Shown here piece by piece: positions 1 through 10,025 of a stretch of 64,000 nt of DNA. The notes beneath the pieces were generated by a model, which saw only the letters and a list, made by a program, of their open reading frames with translations, did no database searches and was not told the DNA's origin. The position numbers and the translations under genes were made by a program. Position 1 is the stretch's first letter, and each line of letters opens with the position of its first letter. Source of the DNA: Hydractinia symbiolongicarpus (lineage: Eukaryota; Cnidaria; Hydrozoa; Anthoathecata; Hydractiniidae); contig NC_079877.1 of assembly GCF_029227915.1 (NCBI RefSeq), positions 34,313,851 to 34,377,850 on the forward strand, in the 5' to 3' direction.

Positions 1-128
1 TATAAGGTCAAAGTCCAAAATCAGTTCAATTAAGGCCCACAGTCAATCGTTTCACTGTTAAAAGCGATACAACTTAGTAATATTGGAAAAACTCAGTAAA
101 CCCATGTTGGTACGATTATGTGACGCAA

Positions 129-218
129 CCGTTGTAACTCAAACGGATTGACACCGTTAGAAAGTCAATGAAATGGAGTTTTTGAAACTGTTTCTATACC
201 TTCAGTGCGCGCTAACGG
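129..218. other. Alternating CCGTT/AACGG half-site cluster (example in monomer 1)
   Basis: CCGTT lies at 129-133, AACGG at 142-146, CCGTT at 154-158 and AACGG at 214-218, so each half-site is the reverse complement of the next. The spacings are 13, 12 and 60 bp. Three of the four extend to YAACGG on one strand (caacgg, taacgg, taacgg), the core preferred by Myb-family DNA-binding domains. Most monomers retain the first, second and fourth. The subtype with ggaattataccgcc loses the third. Function is inference only. Confidence 0.5.
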
Positions 219-734
219 CTAGGATTGGTCCCACAGTAAAAATGACTTATTTATCTAAATTTTTAATGAATCGCTGCAACAGGGTCCAGTGTAATCGCTG
301 AGTTCCGGCAATCATGTCAAATTAAGAAGAATGTTCTTTCTTGGAGTCCAATTGCCTCATTTATCACATTTATAAGGTCACAGTCCTGAATCAGTTCAAA
401 TAATTCCCACAGTCAATCGTTTCACTGTTAAAAGCGATACAACTAAGTATTATCCGAAGAAAATCACTAAATACATTTTGGTACGAATATGTGACGCAAC
501 TGTTGTAACTCAAACGGATTGACACCGTTAGAAAGTCAATGAAATGTGGTTTTTGAAACTGTCTCTATTTCTTCAGCGCGCGATAACGGCTAGGATTGGT
601 CTCACAGTAAAAAAAGACTTATTTATCTTAATTTTTAAATAAAGCGTTACCATAGCGCCCAGTGTAATCGCTGGGTTCCAGCAATCATGTCAAATTAAGA
701 AGAATGTTATTTCTTGGCGTCCAATTGTCTCACT

Positions 735-790
735 TAAAACATTTATAAGGTCAAAGTCCAAAACGTTTCACAGTTAAAAGCGAATCAACC
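735..790 (+). repeat. 27-bp internal deletion defining the 346-bp monomer
   Basis: In this monomer the words gtccaaa and acgtttcacag are directly joined. In neighbouring monomers they are separated by 27 bp containing atcagttcaa and gcacagtc. A 3-bp AAA microhomology lies at the junction (about 759-763). The same deletion recurs at about 10784-10788 and about 38356-38361, always in the monomer that follows the cattttgg monomer, so it marks descent from one event. Confidence 0.9.
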
Positions 791-1125
791 TAGAAATATC
801 CGAATACTTTCGTAAAATACATGTTGGTACGAATATGTGACGCAACCGTTGTAACTCAAACGGAATTATACCGCCAAGAAATCAATGAAATGTAGTTTTT
901 GAGAATGTCTTTATTTCTTCAGCGCGTGCTAACGGCCAGGATTGGTCCCACAGTAAGAAAATCTTATTTATCTAAATTTTAAAATGAATCGCTACCACAC
1001 GGTCCAGTGTAATCGCTGAGTTCTGGCAATCATGTCAAATTAAGAAGAATATCATTTCTTGTAGTCAAAATGACTCAATTATCACATTTATAAGGTCAAA
1101 GTCCAAAATCAGTTCAATTAAGTCG

Positions 1126-1147
1126 CACAGTCAAACGTTTCACAGTT
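1126..1147. other. Dyad box, type II (example)
   Basis: At the same monomer position the alternative form has an 8-bp palindrome AAACGTTT at 1133-1140. ACAGT occurs on both sides in direct rather than inverted orientation. Type II is usually followed by taaaagcgatgcaacc and by gaatactttcgc, so it travels with a linked set of changes. Confidence 0.5.
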
Positions 1148-1197
1148 AAAAGCGATACAACTTAGTAATAACGGAAGGAAATCACTAAATACATGTT

Positions 1198-1570
1198 GGT
1201 ACGAATATGTGACCCAACCGTTGTAACTCAAACGAATTGACACCGTTAGAAAGTCAATGAAATGTAATTTTTGAAACTGTCTCTACTTCTTCAGCGCGCG
1301 ATAACGGCTAGGATTGTTTCCACAGTAATAAATGACTTATTTTTCTTAACTTTTAAACAAAGCGCTACCACAGCGCCCAGTGTAATTGCTGAGTTCCAGC
1401 AATCATGTCAAATTAAGAAGAATATCATTTCTTGTAGTCAAAGTGACTCATTTATCACATTTATAAGGTCAAAGTCCAAAATCAGTTCAATTAAGTCCCA
1501 CAGTCAATCGTTTCACTGTTGAAAGCAATACAACTTAGTAATATCGGAAAAAAATCACTAAATACATGTT
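1198..1570 (+). repeat. Representative satellite monomer (373 bp) with internal landmarks
   Basis: Taking the first g of ggtacg as position 1, a typical monomer reads as follows. Positions 1-68 are the most constant part, with CCGTT at 21-25, AACGG at 34-38 (AACGA in this copy) and CCGTT at 46-50. A subtype-specific stretch follows at about 68-95 (starting tgtag, tgtac, tgtgg or tggag). A GC-alternating core ending in taacgg lies at about 96-110. Then come ggattggtcccacagta, an AT-rich segment, and a block beginning taccacag whose continuation separates subtypes (cgccc, ggtcc, agcct). Next are caatcatgtcaaatt, a second subtype-specific stretch, and cacagtcaa leading into a dyad box. A final AT-rich run ends in tacatgtt before the next anchor. 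Subtypes combine these variable stretches like a mosaic. Confidence 0.9.
1500..1519. other. Dyad box, type I (example)
   Basis: ACAGT at 1500-1504 and ACTGT at 1515-1519 form a 5-bp inverted repeat around caatcgtttc. About half of the monomers carry this form, followed by gaaagcgatac or a close variant. Confidence 0.5.
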
Positions 1571-1815
1571 GGTACGAATGTGTGACGCAACCGTTGTAAC
1601 TCAAACGGATTGACACCGTTAGAAAATCAATGAAATTTAGTTTTAGAAACTGTCTCTATTTCTTCAGCGCGCGATAACGGCTAAGATTAGTCCCACAATA
1701 AAAAATGACTTATTTATCTTAATTTTTAAATAAAGCCTTACCACAGCGCCTAGTGTAATTGCTGAGTTCCAGCAATCATGTCAAATTAAGAAGAATATCA
1801 TTTCTTGTAGTCAAA

Positions 1816-1824
1816 ATGACTCAT
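1816..1824. other. ATGACTCAT nonamer (example), bZIP/AP-1-like
   Basis: The subtype with cttgtagtcaaa carries the perfect near-palindrome ATGACTCAT, matching the consensus bound by AP-1/Gcn4-type bZIP proteins. Subtypes with ggagtccaattg lack it. Binding in this organism is unknown. Confidence 0.45.
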
Positions 1825-2784
1825 TTATCACATTTATAAGGTCAAAGTCCAAAATCAGTTCAATTAAGTCCCACAGTCAATCGTTTCACTGTTGAAAGCG
1901 ATACAACTTAGTAATATCGGAAGAAAATCACTAAATACATGTTGGTACGAATGTGTGACGCAACCGTTGAAACTCAAACGGATTGACACCGTTAGAAAAT
2001 CAATGAAATTTAGTTTTAGAAACTGTCTCTATTTCTTCAGCGCGCGATAACGGCTAGGATTGGTCCCACAGTAAAAAATGGCTTATTTATCTTAATTTTT
2101 AAATAAAGCCTTACCACAGCGCCCAGTGAAATCGCTGAGTTCCAACAATCATGTCAAATTAAGAAGAATATCATTTCTTGTAGTCAAAATGACTCATTTA
2201 TCACATTTATAAAATCAACGTCCAAAATCAGTTCAATTAAGTCCCACAGTCAATCGTTTCACTGTTGAAAGCGATACAACTTAGTAATATCGGAAGAAAA
2301 TCACTAAATACATGTTGGTACGATTATGTGACTCAACCGTTGTAAGTCAAACTGATTGACACCGTTAGAAAGTCAATGAAATGTAGTTTTTGAAACTGTC
2401 TCTATTTCTTCAGCGCGCAATAACGGCTAGGATTGGTCCCACAGTACAAAATGACTTATTTATCTTAATTTATAAATAAACCGTTACCACAGCGCCCAGT
2501 TTAATCGGTGAGTTCCATCAATCATGTCAAATTAAGGAGAATGTTATTTCTTCTAGTCAAAATGGTTCATTTATTACATTTATAAGGTCAAAGTCTAAAA
2601 TCAGTTCAACTAATTCCCACAGTCAATCGTTTCACTGTTGAAAGCGATACAACTTAGTATTATCGGAAGGAAATCAATAAATACATGTTGGTACGAATGT
2701 GTGACGCAGCTGTTGTAACTCAAACGGATTGACACCGTTAGAAAGTCAATGAAATGGAGTTTTTGAAACTATCTCTATATCTTC

Positions 2785-2794
2785 AGCGCGCGCT
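2785..2794. other. GC-alternating palindrome agcgcgcgct (example)
   Basis: This 10-bp perfect palindrome with eight alternating G/C bases sits next to taacgg in the tggagtttttga subtype. Other subtypes have agcgcgcgat, gcgcgaact or gcgcgtgct at the same place. It is the main CpG cluster of an otherwise AT-rich monomer. Confidence 0.6.
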
Positions 2795-3421
2795 AACGGC
2801 TAGGATTGGTCCCACAGTAAAAATGACTTATTTATCTAAATTTTTAAATGAATCGCTACCACAGGGTCCAGTGTATACGTTTAGTTCCACCAATCATGTC
2901 AAATTAAGAAGAATGGTATTTCTTGGTGTCCAATTGTCTCACTTATAACATTTATAAGGTCAAAGTTCAAAATCAGTTCAATTAAGTCGCACAGTCAAAC
3001 GTTTCACAGTTAAAAGCGATGCAACCTAGTAATATCCGAATACTTTCGCTAAATACATGTTGGTACGAAAATGTGACGCAACCGTTGTAACTCAAACGGA
3101 ATTATACGGCCAAGAAATCAATGAAATGTAGTTTTTGAGAATGTCTTTATTTCTTCAGCGCATGGTAACGGCCAGGATTGGTCCCACAGTAAGAAAATCT
3201 TATTTATCTAAATTTTTAAATAAAGCGCTACCGCAGAGCCTAATGTAACCGCTGAATTCCAGTAATCATGTCAAATTAAGAAGAATGTTATTCCTTGGAG
3301 ACCAATTGGCGCATTAATCACATTTATAAGGTCAAAATCCAAAATCAGTTCAATTAAGTCCCACAGTCAATCGTTTCATTGTTGAAAGCGATACAACTTA
3401 GTAATATCGGAAGAAAATCAG

Positions 3422-4900
3422 TAAATACATGTTGGTACGATTATGTGACGCAATCGTTGTAACAAAAACGGATTGACACCGTTAGAAAGTCAATGAAATA
3501 TAGTTTTTAAAACTGTCTCTATTTCTTCAGCGCGCGATAACGGCTAGGATTGGTCCCACAGTACAAAATGACTTATTTATCTAATTTTTTTAATAAAGCG
3601 TTACCACAGCGCCCAGTGTAATCGGTGAGTTCTATCAATCATGTCAAACTAAGAAGAATGTCATTTTTTATAGTCAAAATGACTCATTTATCACATTTAT
3701 AAGGTCAAAGTCTAAAATCAGTTCAACTAATTCCCACAGTCAATCGTTTCACTGTTGAAAGCGATAAAACTTAGTATTATCGGAAGGAAATCACTAAATA
3801 CATGTTGGTACGAACATGTAACGCAACTGTTTTAATTCAAACGGATTGACACCGTTAGAAAGTCAATGAAATGTAGTTTTTGAAACTGTCTCTATTTCTT
3901 CAGCGCGCGATAACGGCTAGGATTGTTTCCACAGTACTAAATGACTTATTTATCTTAACTTTTAAACAAAGCTCTACCACAGCGCCCAGTGTAATCGCTG
4001 AGTTCCAGCAATCATGTCAAATTAAGAAGAATGTTATTCCTTGGAGTCCAATTGTCTCACTTACAACATTTATAAGGTCAAAGTCCAAAAGCAGTACAAT
4101 TAGGTCGCACAGTCAAACGTTTCACAGTTAAAAGCGATGCAACCTAGTAATATCCGAATACTTTCGCTAAATAATTGTTGGTACGAATATGTGACGCAAC
4201 CGTTGTAACTCAAACGGATTGACACCGTTAGAAAGTCAATGAAATGGAGTTTGTGAAACTGTCTCTATATCTTCAGCGCGCGCTAACGGCTAGGATTGGT
4301 CCCACAGTAAAAATGACTTATTTATCTAAATTTTTAAATGAATCGCTACCACAGGGTCCAGTGTAATCGCTGAGTTCCGGCAATCATGTCAAATTAAGAA
4401 GAATGTTCTTTCTTGGAGTCCAATTGTCTCATTTATCACACTTATGAGGTCACAGTCCAAAGTTAGTTCAATTAAGTCCCACAGTCAATCGTTTCACTGT
4501 TAGAAGCGATGCAACCTAGTAATATCAGAAAAATATCGCTAAATACATGTTGGTACGAAAATGTGACCCAACCGTTGTAACTCAAACGGATTGAAACCGT
4601 TAGAAAGTCAATGAAATGTACTTTTTAAAGCTTTCTCTATTTCTTCAGCGCGAACTAACGGCTAGGATTGGTCCCACAATAAAAAATGACTTATTTATCT
4701 AAATTTTTAAAAAAGGGCTACCACAGAGCCTAATGTAATCGCTGAGTTCCAGCAATCATGTCAAATTACGAAGAATATCATTTCTTGTAGTCAAAATGAC
4801 TCATTTATCACATTTATAAGGTCAAAGTCCAAAATCAGTTCAATTAAGTCCCACAGTCAATCGTTTCACTGTTGAAAGCGATACAACTTAGTAATATCGG
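3422..4900 (+). repeat. 4-monomer segment, source copy of an 11-monomer-offset duplication
   Basis: Anchors 3434, 3807, 4180, 4552 and 4924 reappear at 7527, 7900, 8273, 8645 and 9017, each shifted by exactly 4093 bp. Shared private marks include gtaacaaaaacgg after the first anchor, aacatgtaacg at the second, and aataattgttgg at the third. The flanks on both sides differ from those of the second copy, which defines the segment edges. Confidence 0.9.
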
Positions 4901-5709
4901 AAAAAAGTCACTAAATACATGTTGGTACGAATGTGTGACGCAGCTGTTGTAACTCAAACGGATTGACACCGTTAGAAAGTCAATGAAATGTGGTTTTTGA
5001 AACTGTCTCTATTTCTTCAGCGCGCGATAACTGCTAGGATTGGTCCCACAGTAAAAAAAGACTTATTTATCTTAATTTTTAAATAAAGCGCTACCACAGC
5101 TCCCCAGTGTAATCGCTGAGTTCCAGCAATCTTGTCAAATTAAGAAGAATGTTATTTCTTGGAGTGCAATTGTCTCAATTATAAAATTTATAAGGTCAAA
5201 GTCCAAAATCAGTTCAATTAAGTCGCACAGTCAAACGTTTCACAGTTAAAAGCGATGCAACCTAGTAATATCAGAATACTTTCGCTAAATACATGTTGGT
5301 ACGAATATGTGACGCAACCGTTGTAACTCAAACGGATTGACACCGTTAGAAAGTCAATGAAATGGAGTTTGTGAAACTGTCTCTATATCTTCAGCGCGCG
5401 CTAACGGCTAGGATTGGTCCCACCGTAAAAATGACTTATTTATCTAAATTTTTAAATGAATCGCTACCACAGGGTCCAGTGTAATCGCTGACTTCCGGCA
5501 ATCATGTCAAATTAAGAAGAATATTCTTTTTTGGAGTCCAATTGTCTCATTTATCACACTTATGAGGTCACAGTCCAAAGTTAGTTCAATTAAGTCCCAC
5601 AGTCAATCGTTTCACTGTTAGAAGCAATGCAACCTAGTAATATTAGAAAAATATCGCTAAATACATGTTGGTACGAATATGTGACCCAACCGTTGTAACT
5701 CAAACGGAT

Positions 5710-5820
5710 TGACACCGTTAGAAAATCAATGAAATGTGGTTTTTGAAACTCTCTCTATATCTTCATCGCGCGCTAACGGCTAGGATTGGTCCCACAGTAA
5801 AAATGACTTATTTATCTAAA
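5710..5820 (+). repeat. Gene-conversion-like patch inside block A
   Basis: The monomer after anchor 5670 has the left flank (tgacccaaccg) and right flank (aaaaaagggctacc) of the subtype that elsewhere always carries tgtactttttaaagc and gcgaactaacgg. Here that middle is replaced by tgtggtttttgaaactctc and catcgcgcgc, identical to 7200-7310. The counterpart in A' (anchor 15322 monomer) and the later copy after 17182 keep the expected middle. The patch changes the monomer length by 1 bp, which accounts for the offset change from 9652 to 9653 between A and A'. Confidence 0.85.
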
Positions 5821-7514
5821 TTTTTAAAAAAGGGCTACCACAGAGCCTAATGTAATCGCTGAGTTCCAGCCATCATGTCAAATTACGAAGAATATCATTT
5901 CTTGTAGTCAAAATGACTCATTTATCACATTTATAAGGTCAAAGTCAAAAATCAGTTCAATTAAGTCCCACAGTCAATCGTTTCACTGTTGAAAGCGATG
6001 CAACATAGTAATATCAGAATACTTTCGCTAAATACATGTTGGTACGAATATGTGACGCAACCGTTGTAACTCAAACGGAATTATACCGCCAAGAAATCAA
6101 TGAAATGTAGTTTTTGAGAATGTCTTTAAATCTTCAGCGCGTGCTAACGGCCAGGATTGGTCCCACAGTAAGAAAATCTTATTTATCTAAATTTTAAAAT
6201 GAATCGCTACCACACGGTCCAGTGTAATTGCTGAGTTCCGACAATCATGTCAAATAAAGAAGAATATCACTTCTTGTAGTCAAAATGACCCATTTATCAC
6301 ATTTATAAGGTGAAAGTCCAAAATCAGTTCAATTAAGTCCCACAGTCAATCGTTTCGCTGTTGAAAGCGATACAACTTAGTAATATCGGAAAAAAATCAC
6401 TAAATACATGTTGGTACGAATGTGTGACGCAACCGTTGTAACTCAAACGGATTGACACCGTTAGAAAGTCAATGAAATGGAGTTTTTGAAACTGTCTCTA
6501 TATCTTCAGCGCGCGCTAACGGCTAGGATTGGTCCCACAGTAAAAAAGACTTATTTATCTAAATTTTTAATGAATCGCTACCACAGGGTCCAGTGTAATC
6601 GCTGAGTTCCGGCAATCATGTCAAATGAGGAAGAATGTTCTTTCTTGGTGTCCAATTCTCTCATTTATCACACTTATGAGGTCACAGTCCAAAGTTAGTT
6701 CAATTAAGTCCTACAGTCTATCGTTTCACTGTTTGAAGCGATGCAACCTAGTAATATCAGAAAAATATCGCTAAATACATGTTGGTACGAATATGTGACC
6801 CAACCGTTTTAACTCAAACGGATTGACACCGTTAGAAAGTCAATGAAATGTAGTTTTTGAAACTGTCTCTACTTCTTCAGCGCGCGATAACGGCTAGGAT
6901 TGTTTCCACAGTAATAAATGACTTATTTTTCTTAACTTTTAAACAAAGCGCTACCACAGCGCCCAGTGTAATTGCTGAGTTCCAGCAATCATGTAAAATT
7001 AAGAAAAATATCATTTCTTGTAGTCAAAATGACTCATTTATCACATTTATAAGGTCAAAGTCCAAAATCAGTTCAATTAAGTCCCACAGTCAATCGTTTC
7101 ACTGTTGAAAGCGATACAACTTGGTAATATCGGAAAAAAATCATTAAATACATGTTGGTACGAATGTGTGACGCAACCGTTGTAACTCAAACGGATTGAC
7201 ACCGTTAGAAAATCAATGAAATGTGGTTTTTGAAACTCTCTCTATATCTTCATCGCGCGCTAACGGCTAGGATTGGTCCCACAGTAAAAATGACTTATTT
7301 ATCTAAATTTTTAATGAATCGCTACCACAGGGTCCAGTGTAATCGCTGAGTTCCGCAATCATGTCAAATTAAGAAGAATGTTCTTTCTTGGAGTCCAATT
7401 GTCTCATTTATTACACTTATGAGGTCACAGTCCAAAGTTAGTTCAATTAAGTCCTACAGTCTATCGTTTCACTGTTTGAAGCGATGCAACCTAGTAATAT
7501 CAGAAAAATATCGC

Positions 7515-8995
7515 TAAATACATGTTGGTACGATTATGTGACGCAATCGTTGTAACAAAAACGGATTGACACCGTTAGAAAGTCAATGAAATGTAGTTTT
7601 TAAAACTGTCTCTATTTCTTCAGCGCGCGATAACGGCTAGGATTGGTCCCACAATACAAAATGACTTATTTATCTAATTTTTTTAATAAAGCGTTACCAC
7701 AGCGCCCAGTGTAATCGGTGAGTTCTATCAATCATGTCAAACTAAGAAGAATGTCATTTTTTGTAGTCAAAATGACTCATTTATCACATTTATAAGGTCA
7801 AAGTCTAAAATCAGTTCAACTAATTCCCACAGTCAATCGTTTCACTGTTGAAAGCGATAAAACTTAGTATTATCGGAAGGAAATCACTAAATACATGTTG
7901 GTACGAACATGTAACGCAACTGTTTTAATTCAAACGGATTGACACCGTTAGAAAGTCAATGAAATGTAGTTTTTGAAACTGTATCTATTTCTTCAGCGCG
8001 CGATAACGGCTAGGATTGTTTCCACAGTACTAAATGACTTATTTATCTTAACTTTTAAACAAAGCTCTACCACAGCGCCCAGTGTAATCGCTGAGTTCCA
8101 GCAATCATGTCAAATTAAGAAGAATGTTATTCCTTGGAGTCCAATTGTCTCACTTACAACATTTATAAGGTCAAAGTCCAAAAGCAGTACAATTAGGTCG
8201 CACAGTCAAACGTTTCACAGTTAAAAGCGATGCAGCCTAGTAATATCCGAATACTTTCGCTAAATAATTGTTGGTACGAATATGTGACGCAACCGTTGTA
8301 ACTCAAACGGATTGACACCGTTAGAAAGTCAATGAAATGGAGTTTGTGAAACTGTCTCTATATCTTCACCGCGCGCTAACGGCTAGGATTGGTCCCACAG
8401 TAAAAATGACTTATTTATCTAAATTTTTAAATGAATCGCTACTACAGGGTCCAGTGTAATCGCTGAGTTCCGGCAATCATGTCAAATTAAGAAGAATGTT
8501 CTTTCTTGGAGTCCAATTGTCTCATTTATCACACTTATCAGGTCACAGTCCAAAGTTAGTTCAATTAAGTCCCACAGTCAATCGTTTCACTGTTAGAAAC
8601 GATGCAACCTAGAACTATCAGAAAAATATCGCTAAATACATGTTGGTACGAAAATGTGACCCAACCGTTGTAACTCAAACGGATTGAAACCGTTAGAAAG
8701 TCAATGAAATGTACTTTTTAAAGCTTTCTCTATTTCTTCAGCGCGAACTAACGGTTAGGATTGGTCCCACAATAAAAAATGACTTATTTATCTAAATTTT
8801 TAAAAAAGGGCTACCACAGAGCCTAATGTAATCGCTGAGTTCCAGCAATCATGTCAAATTACGAAGAATATCATTTCTTGTAGTCAAAATGACTCATTTA
8901 TCACATTTATAAGGTCAAAGTCCAAAATCAGTTCAATTAAGTCCCACAGTCAATCGTTTCACTGTTGAAAGCGATACAACTTAGTAATATCGGAA
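7515..8995 (+). repeat. 4-monomer segment, second copy (of 3422-4900)
   Basis: This copy matches 3422-4900 at a constant offset of 4093 bp (11 monomers) with few substitutions. Homology begins near taaatacatg just before anchor 7527 and is lost before anchor 9017, where the second copy reads ggtactaatg instead of ggtacgaatg and lacks gcagctg. Confidence 0.88.
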
Positions 8996-10025
8996 AAAAA
9001 TCACTACATACATGTTGGTACTAATGTGTGACGCAACCGTTGTAACTCAAACGGATTGACACCGTTAGAAAAGCAATGAAATTTAGTCTTAGAAACTGCC
9101 TCTATTTCTTCAGCGCGCGATAACGGCTAGGATTGGTCCCACAATAAAAATGACTTATTTATCTTAATTTTTAAATAAAGCCTTACCACAGCGCCCAGTG
9201 TAATCGCTGAGTTCCAGCAATCATGTCAAATTAAGAAGAATATCATTTCTTGTAGTCAAAATGACTCATTTATTACATTTATAAGGTCAAAGTCCAAAAT
9301 CAGTTCAATTAAGTCCCACAGTCACTCGTTTCACTGTTGAAAGCGATACAACTTAATAATATCGGAAAAAAATCACTAAATACATGTTGGTACGAATGTG
9401 TGACGCAACCGTTGTAACTCAAACGGATTGACACCGTTAGAAAATCAATGAAATTTAGTTTTAGAAACTGTCTCTATTTTTTCAGCGCGCGATAACGGCT
9501 AGGATTGGTCCCACAGTAAAAAAATGACTTATTTATCTTAATTTTTAAATAAAGCCTTACCACAGCGCCCAGTGTAATCGCTGAGTTCCAGCAATCATGT
9601 CAAATTAAGAAGAATGTTATATCTTGGCGTCCAATTGTCTCACTTATAACATTTATAAGGTCAAAGTCCAAAATCAGTTCATTTAAGTCGCACAGTCAAA
9701 CGTTTCACAGTTAAAAGCGATGCAACCTAGTAATATCCGAATACTTTCGCTAAATACATGTTGGTACGAATGTGTGACGCAACCGTTGTAACTCAAACGG
9801 ATTGACACCGTTAGAAAATCAATGAAATTTAGTTTTAGAAACTGTCTCTATTTTTTCAGCGCGTGCTAACGGCCAGGATTGGTCCCACAGTAAGAAAATC
9901 TTATTTATCTAAATTTTAAAATGAATCGCTACCACACGGTCCAGTGTAATCGCTGAGTTCCGGCAATCATGTCAAATTAAGAAGAACATCATTTCTTGTA
10001 GTCAAAATGACTCATTTATCACATT

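Larger units (their letters stand above)
1..10025 (+). repeat. Higher-order repeat block A (27 monomers)
   Basis: Position 1 corresponds to position 10026, where the same sequence resumes, so this block is one period of a 27-monomer repeat of 10025 bp. Whether the homology extends left of the window is unknown. Anchors: 109, 480, 826, 1198, 1571, 1944, 2317, 2690, 3062, 3434, 3807, 4180, 4552, 4924, 5298, 5670, 6041, 6413, 6784, 7157, 7527, 7900, 8273, 8645, 9017, 9389, 9763. Monomers 1 and 2 carry private marks (aaacccatg before anchor 109, cattttgg at anchor 480) that reappear at 10134/10505, at 38078 and, more diverged, at 55610 and 62680. Confidence 0.9.

Noticed and set aside
1271-1522. 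83-codon open frames (also at 3880, 6857, 7973, 13532, 16510, 29569, 32550, 34055, 39242, 40439, 44154, 46012, 50476, 57170, 59403, 61636; an 86-codon form at 42287 and a 69-codon form at 53078) as a gene family
   Set aside because: All but the 42287 form start at TTG in the phrase tttttgaaactg, lie at the same phase of the monomer and are interrupted in the other subtypes by single-base or frame changes. They span the monomer boundary words like any other satellite sequence. No start context, intron or domain is visible.
2754-2948. 64-67 codon frames starting at ATG (2754, 12406, 53816)
   Set aside because: They begin in the ordinary aatgaaatggag monomer word and are open only because a 1- or 2-base change removed the usual stop near cagtgtaatc. 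There is no protein feature and no independent conservation.
9000-9030. Possible HOR boundary or inserted sequence at the ggtactaatg variant
   Set aside because: It is only a point change within an otherwise normal 372-bp step at the end of the 7515-8995 duplicated segment.
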